NCBI GenBank assembly: GCA_043744615.1
Contig: JAYTUJ010000031.1
Location: 1 to 27,272, forward strand
Length of the DNA: 27,272 nucleotides
Direction of reading: 5' to 3'
DNA from: JAYTUJ01 sp043744615
GTDB taxonomy: Bacteria; Patescibacteriota; Minisyncoccia; Phycocordibacterales; CAIRYW01
How positions within the stretch are numbered: the stretch's first letter is position 1; each line of letters opens with the position of its first letter. Positions 15,335-23,714 of this stretch are shown one piece after another. Both the position numbers and the translations under genes were made by a program. Below the pieces are notes generated by a model. It was given only the letters and a program-made list of their open reading frames with translations, searched no databases and was not told where the DNA came from.

Positions 15335-17224
15335 TTAGTTTTTATCTTGATATTTAGAATACACATAAGAACCGACAAGGGCAAAAATACCAAACACGAC
15401 CGAACTAATAATTCGATAGATAACTCCAAGACCCCATAAATCAATAAAGAATATTTTAGTAGCCGTGAATATAAAGAACAAAATTCCAGCAACACGAAGA
15501 GTTCTAATTTTTCGTTTAAATCCTACTGCAATAAGGCCGATTGCATACAACACCCAAAAAACAGATACTGCTGTGTTATTTTTACTTTCAAGCGAAGCTA
15601 TTTGAACTGTTTTCTCTTGAGGAACACCGTATGTGTGGTCACGTTGTTGATATTCAACATTTTCAGTAGTTATGAGTGCTTGTTTTTGAATTGAAAAATA
15701 ATGATCAATTTCTGAAGTAAAGACAAACAACGACATGAAATGTGCGAACAAGAAAAAACAAAGCATCCCTGTTTTAAGAATATCCATTTTAGGTAAAAGC
15801 TTATAAGCCCGATTATATAAGACACCCAGAATATATGCGGTCATAATCGCAATAATACCTCCAACAAAACGATCGTTCAAAATAAAAGCTTGATGTTCGG
15901 CATTAAATATTTCATATATAAAGTAATGAAAGAAACCAAACATATACACAACACATCCAAACACACGCATTGTCTGTTGCCAATTTATGAAAGAAATAAT
16001 ATACAAAACAAGTGCTTCAATAAAGAAAAGAATACTTACAAATGAACCATCAAATTGTAATGGTATTGCAATTGTTAAAAATAAAGATGCTGTTGTTGGT
16101 AAAAACACATTAAGTGCTTTGTTGTCAGGATTGGTTTTAAACATGTAATACGAAACAGTAAAATAGACCGCTGAAACAAGTATCGCAAATAATCCTGTGT
16201 ACGTAGAATTAACATCCTGAAGCAATCCAAGGACGATAAAGAAATATGCCAACGAGTTTATAATCAACATTGCAAAAGTTTCGTTTTTTGTTTCAATGTT
16301 TCGTTTAATTTGATCCATAAGACCAATACATAAATATAATGCAGAGAAGATTGAAAGATAGATAATCATTGGAACCAAATCAACTTTTGTATAATTTACA
16401 AGAGCGCTTAAAATAACTAATGCAGTTCCTATAAAACCAAGATAATTGAGTTTATTCCATGAGCGACAATATGCAATCGCAAGTATTGCAACATCAAGAA
16501 TTAAAATGTATGGAAAAACAACTGTTACGAAATTATTTTCTCCAAAAATCAAAAAAGGAACCCAGAAACCACCAACGATCGCAAGGGTTGCCAAATTTTT
16601 TGCTTGAACTCGAACACTTACAATTCCAACAATGGCAGTAATAATAGCCATAACAAACAAGGTCAAAACTTCACTTGAAATGAAGTTGTAATATTGATGA
16701 GCTGCGTAGGTAGTGAGATATAAAATAATAACACCACCGCCCGCAATGATTTCTCCAAAATTAGTATATTTATTTCGAATCCGTAAGCCACCAAAAAGAA
16801 GTGCGAGCCCACCAACGTACCCAAGAACAACTCGCATTGATTCATTAATAAGACCGTTATCAAATGCAAATTTCAAAAAGAATGCACTTGCCAAAACAAT
16901 TCCTCCGATACCAAGAACTCCAAGAATCTTACTTGCATTTTCTTCAAGATTTTGTCGAAACGACTTTGTTTGTTGAACCGGTTCTGGTGCATATTGAGCA
17001 GAAGAAGATTTATTTGAAACTACTGTATGCAAAAAAGGATTAATTGCAGAGCTTGAAACAGGTTTTGGCACTGCAACCGGTGTAGTTACAACTTTTGATA
17101 CAACATGAGATGTTTGTTGAACTGGCGTATGCTCAAGTTGAGAAATTCGATTATCTTGCGCATCGAGTTTTGAAATAATTATCGACAACTTACCGAGGAG
17201 CTGATCAAATTGTTCTTGGTTCAT
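15335..17224 (-). CDS. DUF2339 polytopic membrane protein, 629 aa
   Basis: The N-terminus has a short coiled coil (EQFDQLLGKLSIIISKLDAQ) and a Pro/Val/Thr-rich linker to about residue 95. Dense hydrophobic helices then run to the C-terminus, roughly 16-18 of them. The opening helix block (ILGVLGIGGIVLASAFFLKFAFDNG) and the following GYVGGLALLFGGLRIRNKY are typical of DUF2339 proteins. The function of the family is unknown; transport or envelope roles have been proposed. It sits 40 bp after the YibE/F-like gene and 8 bp before the DoxX-like gene, in a run headed by a Fur-family regulator. Confidence 0.82.
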   Translation of the reverse strand: MNQEQFDQLLGKLSIIISKLDAQDNRISQLEHTPVQQTSHVVSKVVTTPVAVPKPVSSSAINPFLHTVVSNKSSSAQYAPEPVQQTKSFRQNLEENASKILGVLGIGGIVLASAFFLKFAFDNGLINESMRVVLGYVGGLALLFGGLRIRNKYTNFGEIIAGGGVIILYLTTYAAHQYYNFISSEVLTLFVMAIITAIVGIVSVRVQAKNLATLAIVGGFWVPFLIFGENNFVTVVFPYILILDVAILAIAYCRSWNKLNYLGFIGTALVILSALVNYTKVDLVPMIIYLSIFSALYLCIGLMDQIKRNIETKNETFAMLIINSLAYFFIVLGLLQDVNSTYTGLFAILVSAVYFTVSYYMFKTNPDNKALNVFLPTTASLFLTIAIPLQFDGSFVSILFFIEALVLYIISFINWQQTMRVFGCVVYMFGFFHYFIYEIFNAEHQAFILNDRFVGGIIAIMTAYILGVLYNRAYKLLPKMDILKTGMLCFFLFAHFMSLFVFTSEIDHYFSIQKQALITTENVEYQQRDHTYGVPQEKTVQIASLESKNNTAVSVFWVLYAIGLIAVGFKRKIRTLRVAGILFFIFTATKIFFIDLWGLGVIYRIISSVVFGIFALVGSYVYSKYQDKN

Positions 17225-17264
17225 TTACAAATCTTCTAAATTAATAATGTAGCTAAAGTATACC

Positions 17265-18401
17265 TTAGTGATGGTGTGAATGTAATGAGATACTTTCTAC
17301 TCCTGTGGATGAAAATATCTCTTTTTTACACATATATACAGCGATTATTGTTGTGATGGGAACTGCAATAACAATACCGATACTTCCAACAATAATCCGA
17401 ACGATTTCAGTCGCGACAATTTCAGAATTAATAATTTGACTGATATGTGCAGACGAAGAATAAAAAAGTAAGATGAGTGGAAGCGAAGCGCTGACATAAG
17501 CAATCGCAAGAGTGTTTACCAATGCACCAATATGCTCGCGACCCATTCTGATTGCTCTTTTATAAACTAAAAAACTTCCAGAAATTCCCGCTCGATACAA
17601 TTCTTCAACTGCAATCGCTTGGCCAATTGCAATGTCATACAAAACACCAAGAAAACCAATAATCATTCCGCCGAGTAAAAGTCCTTGCAAATCTATTTTT
17701 CCTTCAACGTTATAGCTTAAAAACACTGCGTCTTCGGATGTTCCCGATAATCGTAAACATGTAACCGAAACATAGGTAATAATACAAGTAATAATTACAG
17801 TAATAATCATACCTAGTACCGCTGAGCTTGTTGTTCGTGTAAAACCATGAGTAATATACGAACCGACAAGAATAATGCATGATGCAGCAACAATACTAGC
17901 AAATAGTGGCGAGGTTCCATGAATAAGTTGAGGAACAAATATAAAAAATATAACAAAAATACTGAGCGTCAAACTAAATAATCCACGAATACCTTGCATA
18001 CCGCCAAAAATAATAATAATTACAATAAAAATAATTGTCAAAATAAAAAGTGTATCAAGCCGATACGGATCAGACACTCCATACTGAACTAGACCTGTTT
18101 GAGAGTCAGTAGTAATAATGACATAAAATAAATCTCCTTTTTTCAACGAGACATAATCATTTTCAACTGTAACAATCTGATCTTTATGCTTACCTTCCAA
18201 TATTTGAACACTCAGAGATTGAAAAGGGTTTATAGGGATACCCGTAGCAGTATCATTTTGGTGCTCAAGATTTTGCCGGTCGTTAATAACTTCCAAAACT
18301 TTTGCTTTTACTGTTTCGCGAACATCAGGTAAAAGATCTGCCGCATGTGCAGTAATTGAAAACGAGCATATAAAAAATAAAATTATGTACAATTTTTGCA
18401 T
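17265..18401 (-). CDS. YibE/F-like membrane protein with signal peptide and His tail, 378 aa
   Basis: A signal peptide (residues 1-20, ending AHAA) precedes an extracellular beta-rich domain to about 115, with QILEGKHKDQIVTVEN in a position typical of YibE/F proteins. About eight membrane helices follow. The motifs LLLGGMIIGFLGVLYDIAIGQA and RMGREHIGALVNTLAIAYVSASLPL are characteristic of the YibE/F family. Members are uncharacterised transporters or channels. The gene overlaps the Fur-family gene by 19 bp, so the two are translationally linked. The C-terminus ends SLHSHHH, a possible metal-binding tail. A metal-efflux or metal-linked role is inferred from context only. Confidence 0.82.
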   Translation of the reverse strand: MQKLYIILFFICSFSITAHAADLLPDVRETVKAKVLEVINDRQNLEHQNDTATGIPINPFQSLSVQILEGKHKDQIVTVENDYVSLKKGDLFYVIITTDSQTGLVQYGVSDPYRLDTLFILTIIFIVIIIIFGGMQGIRGLFSLTLSIFVIFFIFVPQLIHGTSPLFASIVAASCIILVGSYITHGFTRTTSSAVLGMIITVIITCIITYVSVTCLRLSGTSEDAVFLSYNVEGKIDLQGLLLGGMIIGFLGVLYDIAIGQAIAVEELYRAGISGSFLVYKRAIRMGREHIGALVNTLAIAYVSASLPLILLFYSSSAHISQIINSEIVATEIVRIIVGSIGIVIAVPITTIIAVYMCKKEIFSSTGVESISLHSHHH

Positions 18402-18826
18402 ATACCAAATAATTCAAATGAATGATCGTTTGCTTTAAAAAACTTTTTTAAACTTTTCATTATTGTATGAACAATATTTTTAACATTACATTGTTTGAAA
18501 TCTTCAATATCACCACATGATGTACAAACTATATGATGATGGTGTTCGTCAATATGTACAAGTTCGTAATGAATCGCATCTGCACGAATATCAACTGGTC
18601 GAACAATATTAAGTTTTTGAAAAGACGCCAATGTTCGATACACCGTAACTTGATTTATATCTTTAGAAAGTTTTTTTGATGAAAAAATCTCTTCGACAGA
18701 AACTGGTTTATGTGAATTAGATAAAACACCTAAAATTGCTTGGCGCGCAGGAGTTACTTTTAACTTATATTGTTTAAGTAAAGTTATTACACTATTATTT
18801 TCGACACCAATTTTGCTCATATACAT
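18383..18826 (-). CDS. Fur-family metalloregulator, probable Zur, 147 aa
   Basis: The N-terminal winged helix has LKVTPARQAILGVL and the recognition helix QVTVYRTLASF (59-69). The C-terminal dimerisation domain has an EHHHH metal cluster (94-98) and two CxxC pairs, Cys101/104 and Cys143/146, which form the structural zinc site. Length is normal. It could start at the ATG at 18826 or two codons later at 18820. It diverges from znuACB across a palindrome at 18862-18876 and overlaps the YibE/F-like gene, which argues for zinc rather than iron sensing. Metal specificity is inferred. Confidence 0.88.
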   Translation of the reverse strand: MYMSKIGVENNSVITLLKQYKLKVTPARQAILGVLSNSHKPVSVEEIFSSKKLSKDINQVTVYRTLASFQKLNIVRPVDIRADAIHYELVHIDEHHHHIVCTSCGDIEDFKQCNVKNIVHTIMKSLKKFFKANDHSFELFGICKNCT

Positions 18827-18860
18827 ATCATACTACGATTACATATAAAGTATATCTCAT

Positions 18861-18889
18861 TTGCAAATGATTTGCATTTATGTTAAAAT
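18861..18889 (+). promoter_or_regulatory. znuA promoter
   Basis: TTGCAA (18861-18866) and TAAAAT (18884-18889) are exactly 17 nt apart, with TGT just before the -10 box giving an extended -10. Six nt separate the -10 box from the ATG at 18896, so the predicted start of transcription is the A of the start codon. Confidence 0.65.
18862..18876. promoter_or_regulatory. Zur/Fur-type 7-1-7 operator
   Basis: TGCAAAT-g-ATTTGCA is a perfect 7-1-7 palindrome, the standard geometry of Fur-family boxes. It covers five of the six -35 bases and part of the spacer of the znuA promoter, so bound regulator would block RNA polymerase. It is 36 bp from the regulator's own ATG, so autoregulation is possible. 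Confidence 0.72.
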
Positions 18890-18895
18890 TTAAAT

Positions 18896-19831
18896 ATGAA
18901 AAAAACTATATACATGGTTCTGGGCGCAGTGCTTATTATTCTTTTTATTGGATACGTGGACAAAGAATATAAAACAGAGAACGTATCGATGCAAAATATA
19001 AACTCTAAAAAAGATTCGCTTGCTGTATCAACCTCATTTTATCCCCTCTTTTTCTTTACCTCTCAAATTATAGGAACAACCTCTGATCAATTATATGTAA
19101 TAACCCCACCTCATGCCGAGCCCCATGAATACGAGCCTACTGCTGAAAATATTCGAAATATTCAATCATCTAAATTATTAATCACGATTGGAACTTATTT
19201 TGAACCGTGGCTGTCAAAACTTTCCCTACCCTCATCAACAACACTTATTACAGTTGGTAATGGATTAGTAAATCAAAAATATACTGACGAGGATAATAAC
19301 AGTGTTCAAGATCCTCATATTTGGCTTTCACCTAAAAATGCAATTATTATTACCCAAAAAATTACTCAATCGCTTACCGATACAGACCCTAAACATGCGA
19401 ATGACTATGTGATGAATTCTAAAAAACTCATTACAGACTTACAAACACTTGATACTGAATACGCATCAGGACTTTCTTCATGTGAAAAAAAAGATATCAT
19501 AACTTCACACTCAGCATTTGGTTATCTCGCTCAAGACTATGACTTAATTCAAAAAGGAATCAGTGGGTTATCACCCGAAGCCGAGCCTACACCAAAAGAA
19601 TTTGCACATATTATTGAGTTTGCAAAAACTAATAAAGTAAAAGTTATCTTTTTTGAAAGCACCGTAAGCCCAAAACTTTCACAAACCATTGCCAAAGAAA
19701 TTGGCGCACAAACAATGATTCTTGATCCAATCGAAGGAATTTCGGAAGACGCTCAAGCAAAAGGCGAAAACTATTTTTCAATCATGCGAAAAAATCTGGT
19801 AAACTTACGAGTAGCACTTGAATGTAAATAA
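18896..19831 (+). CDS. znuA: Zinc ABC importer substrate-binding protein, 311 aa
   Basis: A cluster A-I metal-binding protein that delivers Zn (or Mn) to the ZnuB permease at the outer face of the membrane. Predicted ligands are His73 or His77 (PPHAEPHEYEP), His141 (DPHIWLSP), His205 (SHSAFGYL) and Asp277 (LDPIEG). The N-terminus has a hydrophobic helix (5-20) without a lipobox cysteine, so it is probably helix-anchored, unlike most Gram-positive lipoprotein versions. The usual His-rich loop is absent. It starts at an ATG 6 nt from its -10 box and is followed by znuC after 1 bp. Confidence 0.9.
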   Translation: MKKTIYMVLGAVLIILFIGYVDKEYKTENVSMQNINSKKDSLAVSTSFYPLFFFTSQIIGTTSDQLYVITPPHAEPHEYEPTAENIRNIQSSKLLITIGTYFEPWLSKLSLPSSTTLITVGNGLVNQKYTDEDNNSVQDPHIWLSPKNAIIITQKITQSLTDTDPKHANDYVMNSKKLITDLQTLDTEYASGLSSCEKKDIITSHSAFGYLAQDYDLIQKGISGLSPEAEPTPKEFAHIIEFAKTNKVKVIFFESTVSPKLSQTIAKEIGAQTMILDPIEGISEDAQAKGENYFSIMRKNLVNLRVALECK

Positions 19832-19832
19832 C

Positions 19833-20528
19833 ATGAATATTATTGACGCACAACACATAACGATTGGATACAAGCAAAAAATTGTATTGTCAGATATTTC
19901 TTTTTCTGTGGCTCAAGGAGAATACGTTGGTTTAATTGGCTCAAATGGTAGTGGTAAAACAACACTCCTTAAAACAATACTAGGTTTACTAAAACCAATA
20001 TCAGGAACAATAAAACTATTTGATGTGCCTCAATCTGAATTTACTGATTGGAATATGATTGGATATGTTTCGCAACGAGCAACAGATATTGATGGGTTGT
20101 TTCCTGCAACCGTAGAAGAAATTGTTTTAATGGGTTTATATCCGATAAAAAAAAGATTTGAAAAAATAACAGATCAAGACCGAAAATTAGTTGTGCAAGC
20201 ACTTGAGTCAGTTGAACTTGAATGTAAAAAAGATGTTTCGTTTAAAGAACTTTCTGGCGGACAAAAACAGCGCGCGCTTATCGCGCGCGCATTAGTGTCA
20301 TCTCCCCAACTACTTATTCTTGATGAACCAACAATTGGAATTGATTCTAAAACACAAATAGAATTTTATTCTTTACTCAAAAAACTTAATGCAAAAGGAA
20401 TCACTATTGTAATCGTCTCACACGATATTGATACAATGATGCACGAAGTAAAACGACTGGTCAGTTTAGATAATCATTATCACGAACACGATCACACAGG
20501 TGATGCTCAAAATACATATCATGCTTAA
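19833..20528 (+). CDS. znuC: Zinc ABC importer ATPase with His-rich tail, 231 aa
   Basis: The ATPase energising zinc import. Walker A GSNGSGKT (36-43), Q-loop YVSQR (78-82), signature LSGGQKQ (140-146), Walker B LLILDEPT (160-167) and switch His197 are all present. The frame also opens at a TTG at 19818, but the ATG at 19833, 1 bp after the znuA stop, gives the normal start. The C-terminal tail NHYHEHDHTGDAQNTYHA (214-231) is unusually rich in histidine, which may let it sense or hold zinc. A GC-rich hairpin (20270-20290) lies at the codons just after the signature motif. It overlaps znuB by 8 bp. Confidence 0.92.
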   Translation: MNIIDAQHITIGYKQKIVLSDISFSVAQGEYVGLIGSNGSGKTTLLKTILGLLKPISGTIKLFDVPQSEFTDWNMIGYVSQRATDIDGLFPATVEEIVLMGLYPIKKRFEKITDQDRKLVVQALESVELECKKDVSFKELSGGQKQRALIARALVSSPQLLILDEPTIGIDSKTQIEFYSLLKKLNAKGITIVIVSHDIDTMMHEVKRLVSLDNHYHEHDHTGDAQNTYHA

Positions 20529-21315
20529 CTTTTTTTCTTATAGTTTTATACAACACGCACTCATTGGAGGAATTATTGTTGCAATTATCGCACCAATTAT
20601 TGGAAGTTTTTTAATTATGAAGCGATATGCGTTGATCGCAGACACACTTGCCCACACTTCATTAATGGGTGTTGCTTTAGGTTTGGTAACAGGAATCAAT
20701 CCACTCATAACAGCTCTTGGTGTATCAATTAGTTCATCTTTTATGGTAGAAAAACTAAGAGCCTCTCAAAAAATTCCTGGGGACGCCGCTCTTTCAATAT
20801 TTCTTTCTGGAAGTTTAGCAATTGCAATTATATTAATAAGTTTAAGCCATAAAGTTGGCATTACTTTGTACTCATATTTATTTGGAAGTATTTTAACTAT
20901 TTCGACTCAAGATATTTATATTTTGACAGTTATCGCCATCGTAAGTTTGTGTGTCATCCGTTATTTTTATCGAGATTTAATTTTTTCTTCTTTTGATGAA
21001 GAAGCCGCGGCGGTTGCAGGATATAAAACAAAAAAAATTAATTTGATTTTGATTTGTCTTTCAGCATCACTGATTGTTATGGCAATTCCTATTGTCGGAG
21101 TTTTACTTATTTCTGCATTAACAATTATTCCTACCCTGTCGGCATTTATGGTTTCAAAGAGTTTTAAAAAAGCCCAAATGTTAGGCGTTTTATTTTCTGT
21201 TATTGCTGTCGTTGTCGGAATCGCTGGAACATTTTATTTAAATATCCCCGCGAGTGGTTTAATTGTTCTTGTGCTTCTTTTGGAGTTTGTGGTGTGTTGG
21301 GTTGTTAAAAAGTAA
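20521..21315 (+). CDS. znuB: Zinc ABC importer permease, 264 aa
   Basis: An ABC-3 family permease with eight or so hydrophobic helices. The family block KRYALIADTLAHTSLMGVALG is near the N-terminus, and the cytosolic coupling region FDEEAAAVAGYKTKKI and the motif IPIVGVLLISALTIIPT come later. The frame opens at a GTG at 20500. I prefer the ATG at 20521, which overlaps the znuC stop as ATGCTTAA, a standard coupled junction. The gene ends the plus-strand unit, 11 bp from the converging Memo-CapA gene, with no hairpin terminator visible between them. Confidence 0.92.
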   Translation: MLNFFSYSFIQHALIGGIIVAIIAPIIGSFLIMKRYALIADTLAHTSLMGVALGLVTGINPLITALGVSISSSFMVEKLRASQKIPGDAALSIFLSGSLAIAIILISLSHKVGITLYSYLFGSILTISTQDIYILTVIAIVSLCVIRYFYRDLIFSSFDEEAAAVAGYKTKKINLILICLSASLIVMAIPIVGVLLISALTIIPTLSAFMVSKSFKKAQMLGVLFSVIAVVVGIAGTFYLNIPASGLIVLVLLLEFVVCWVVKK

Positions 21316-21326
21316 TACAATAAATA

Positions 21327-23249
21327 TTATTTTTCTATTATAAACCTTCCCTTTTTTATTGCATCTTTTGTTTCGGCTCCAGCTACTGATAAGTTTGAAA
21401 CATCTTCAAAAAGCTTTTGTTTTTGATATCCTGTCATTAACGATAATTTACTTTTGATTATGTTAAATGGAAACAAATTATATGCGACTGTTGAGGTTCC
21501 TATTTCAAGACCAATAGAAAGCCCTCGGGTAGTTTCTTTTGAAAAATCTTGGTCGAACACAAAGTTTCCCATTGAATAAAATATTGCTTTGCCTTTGTAT
21601 ATTTCAATCGGCTCAATGACGTGTGGATGCGAACCGAGTATAACGTCTGCGCCCGCATCAATAAATTTATGTGCTTTAGTTTGCTGTGATGGTGTAAAAG
21701 AATTTTCATATTCAGTTCCCCAATGTGGATACACAATTGTAAACGCACCCTCGCGTTTTGCTGTAGCAATTGCATTTAACACGACATCATCATTTTCATG
21801 ACTAAATTCATGATAACCAATAAACGCAACTGTGGTTGTTGCAGTATTATCTGCCGTTGGAAATTTTTTATAAACCGGCCCCGCATCAGCATTATCAAAA
21901 CTTCCAAAATATTCAATGTTATTTTCTTTCAAATATTTTCGTGATTGTTCTTCACCTTCTTTGCCATAATCCGATGCGTGATTATTTGCTTGCGATACAA
22001 TATCGATTCCGAGCTTTTTTATAAACGCCGCAATGTTTGGATTAAAAGAAAACCTTAAAATATTATGATTTTTAAGTGCAAGCGAACTAAAGTTTGAAAA
22101 CACTCCTTCAAGATTTTCTACCACCAAACCATTTCCTAAAAAGATTCTTTCAATATCAGTAAAAGGATACATATTTCCATTTTTTACCATCAAATCATGA
22201 ACACCTCGGTCGAGCATCATATCACCAAATGCAAGTATGGTAAGTGGAAAATCTTTTTTGTCTGATTTTTGCGCCTGACTATTAGTTTTGTTTTTTGTAT
22301 CTGTAAAGTAACCAGTGATATAACTCGTGGTATCAAGTAGATCAAATTTTTGTAATTGTTGTGCCGAATTAGAATGATCTAAAAGATTAAACGTGGTCGC
22401 ATCTTCTTGTTGTAACAACTTCATTACCAACTGCAAACCTTTTTGAGAATCAATATCAAGTTGACCCGCAAGTGAAATATCAAAAGAAGTTAACGCTTGT
22501 AAACTTTTTATATCATGGAAATCTGCAAGCTCGGGTGTGAGTTCATGTGAAAAATCAAAAGAACCAACGACCACATATTTTTTACCTTCTTTTTTTAACT
22601 CATCAGTAAGTATTTGAGTGAACTGATTTAACTGTTCTTCAGTTGTATTTGTTTTTACAATAACTGGCAACACACGAGCATTTGGTGCAACTTTTTTAAA
22701 AAATGGAATGATTCCAAAAATACCATGTTCTTTAATAAAAGGATCTTCTTCTATGTTTGCATAATTTGCAAGATTTACCGAGGTTGATGAAGTCGATGAA
22801 GAAATTTTTTGTGCCAATTCACAATCATTAACCGACTCACCATACGGGGTCTCAAAATTAAACGAAGATAAAATAATTTGATGATTTCCCGCATCAAAAT
22901 GATTTGGGCTAATTAAAATAATTGTTTCTTCATCATCTGTTGCAATAGTTTGTGTTGCATGTGCGATTAATTGCCCCGCAAGCAAATGATGATTAACTAA
23001 AATCCCCTTTACATCAGAACTTTTTAGACCGAAATCTTTTTGATCTAATTTTTGAGCATGATTAAACGCATCTTCATAAAAATCTTTTCCTGCCGGAGAA
23101 ACTGTGTGATTTCCGTAATTACAGGTAGTATATTGAGAAGAACTTTTTATTTCAACAGACGATATATTTTTTGTAAGAAAATGTGTACACAATGACCCGA
23201 TGAATACCGCAACAAAACATATACAAATGGTTTTAAAAAGTGTTTTCAT
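21327..23249 (-). CDS. Memo-like and CapA-like fusion protein, 640 aa
   Basis: An N-terminal membrane anchor (about 5-22) precedes two enzyme-like domains. Residues 80-315 match the Memo/AmmeMemoRadiSam protein B family, with NHHLLAGQ (86-93), ISPNHFD (113-119), EHGIFGIIPF (174-183) and GSFDFSH (229-235) carrying likely metal-binding histidines. Residues 336-585 match the CapA/PgsA metallophosphoesterase-like family, with GDMMLDRG (342-349), ENLEG (378-382), QANNHASDYG (420-429), HWG (509-511) and GSHPHV (539-544). The frame runs on upstream to 23525 but that part overlaps the EVE gene; the ATG at 23249 starts the anchor helix, 7 bp after the EVE stop. An envelope polymer or phosphoester role is inferred. 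Confidence 0.85.
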   Translation of the reverse strand: MKTLFKTICICFVAVFIGSLCTHFLTKNISSVEIKSSSQYTTCNYGNHTVSPAGKDFYEDAFNHAQKLDQKDFGLKSSDVKGILVNHHLLAGQLIAHATQTIATDDEETIILISPNHFDAGNHQIILSSFNFETPYGESVNDCELAQKISSSTSSTSVNLANYANIEEDPFIKEHGIFGIIPFFKKVAPNARVLPVIVKTNTTEEQLNQFTQILTDELKKEGKKYVVVGSFDFSHELTPELADFHDIKSLQALTSFDISLAGQLDIDSQKGLQLVMKLLQQEDATTFNLLDHSNSAQQLQKFDLLDTTSYITGYFTDTKNKTNSQAQKSDKKDFPLTILAFGDMMLDRGVHDLMVKNGNMYPFTDIERIFLGNGLVVENLEGVFSNFSSLALKNHNILRFSFNPNIAAFIKKLGIDIVSQANNHASDYGKEGEEQSRKYLKENNIEYFGSFDNADAGPVYKKFPTADNTATTTVAFIGYHEFSHENDDVVLNAIATAKREGAFTIVYPHWGTEYENSFTPSQQTKAHKFIDAGADVILGSHPHVIEPIEIYKGKAIFYSMGNFVFDQDFSKETTRGLSIGLEIGTSTVAYNLFPFNIIKSKLSLMTGYQKQKLFEDVSNLSVAGAETKDAIKKGRFIIEK

Positions 23250-23256
23250 GTATGAC

Positions 23257-23700
23257 TTATTGAACCAAAACTTCTGTAATATATTTAAAATGTTTTTCAG
23301 AAACTGGTTGAATCGAAAGCCGAGAACCTTTTTGTAATAAAACCATTCCTTCAAGTTTTGGGTCGATTCGCAGACGAGCGAGTGTAATTGGCTTTGCAAA
23401 CTTTTTAACAAACGAAACATCGACACATATCCACGTATGTTTTGGTTCATAATGTTCATCTTTTGGATCTGTTGCAGTTGTATCAAGATGAGGTTTTGAA
23501 GAGACTTTTGCAATACCAAATACACCTGTTGGATCTGAACTTGAGTGATAAAACAAGCAAAGATCTCCGACTTTCATACTATCGCGCATAAAATTACTTG
23601 CTTGGTAGTTTCTAATTCCTGTCCACGCAGTCTTTTTATCTTTTTTAAAATCATCAATCGAGTAACATGTACCCTCTGATTTTAGAAGCCAGTGGTTCAT
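23257..23700 (-). CDS. EVE-domain protein, 147 aa
   Basis: A single EVE domain (PUA-like fold) of the thymocyte nuclear protein 1 type. Typical motifs are MNHWLLKSEGTCYSIDDF, TAWTGIRNYQASNFMRDSMKVGD, LCLFYHSSSDPTGVFGIAKV, and the C-terminal LLQKGSRLSIQPVS. Related EVE domains bind modified bases in DNA or RNA through an aromatic cage. It has a TATAAT 6 nt before its ATG and sits 14 bp after the thermonuclease gene. The modified base it reads, if any, cannot be told; no methyltransferase is nearby. Confidence 0.92.
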   Translation of the reverse strand: MNHWLLKSEGTCYSIDDFKKDKKTAWTGIRNYQASNFMRDSMKVGDLCLFYHSSSDPTGVFGIAKVSSKPHLDTTATDPKDEHYEPKHTWICVDVSFVKKFAKPITLARLRIDPKLEGMVLLQKGSRLSIQPVSEKHFKYITEVLVQ

Positions 23701-23706
23701 ATTTAC

Positions 23707-23712
23707 ATTATA
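23707..23712 (-). promoter_or_regulatory. -10 box before the EVE gene
   Basis: TATAAT on the minus strand lies 2 bp after the thermonuclease stop and ends 6 nt (GTAAAT) before the EVE ATG. No good -35 is visible at the expected spacing, so this is supported mainly by the recurring geometry. Confidence 0.4.
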
Positions 23713-23714
23713 AA

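Noticed and set aside
23250..23525. Upstream extension of the Memo-CapA frame (92 more residues)
   Set aside because: It overlaps the well-supported EVE gene and the natural membrane-anchor start is the ATG at 23249.
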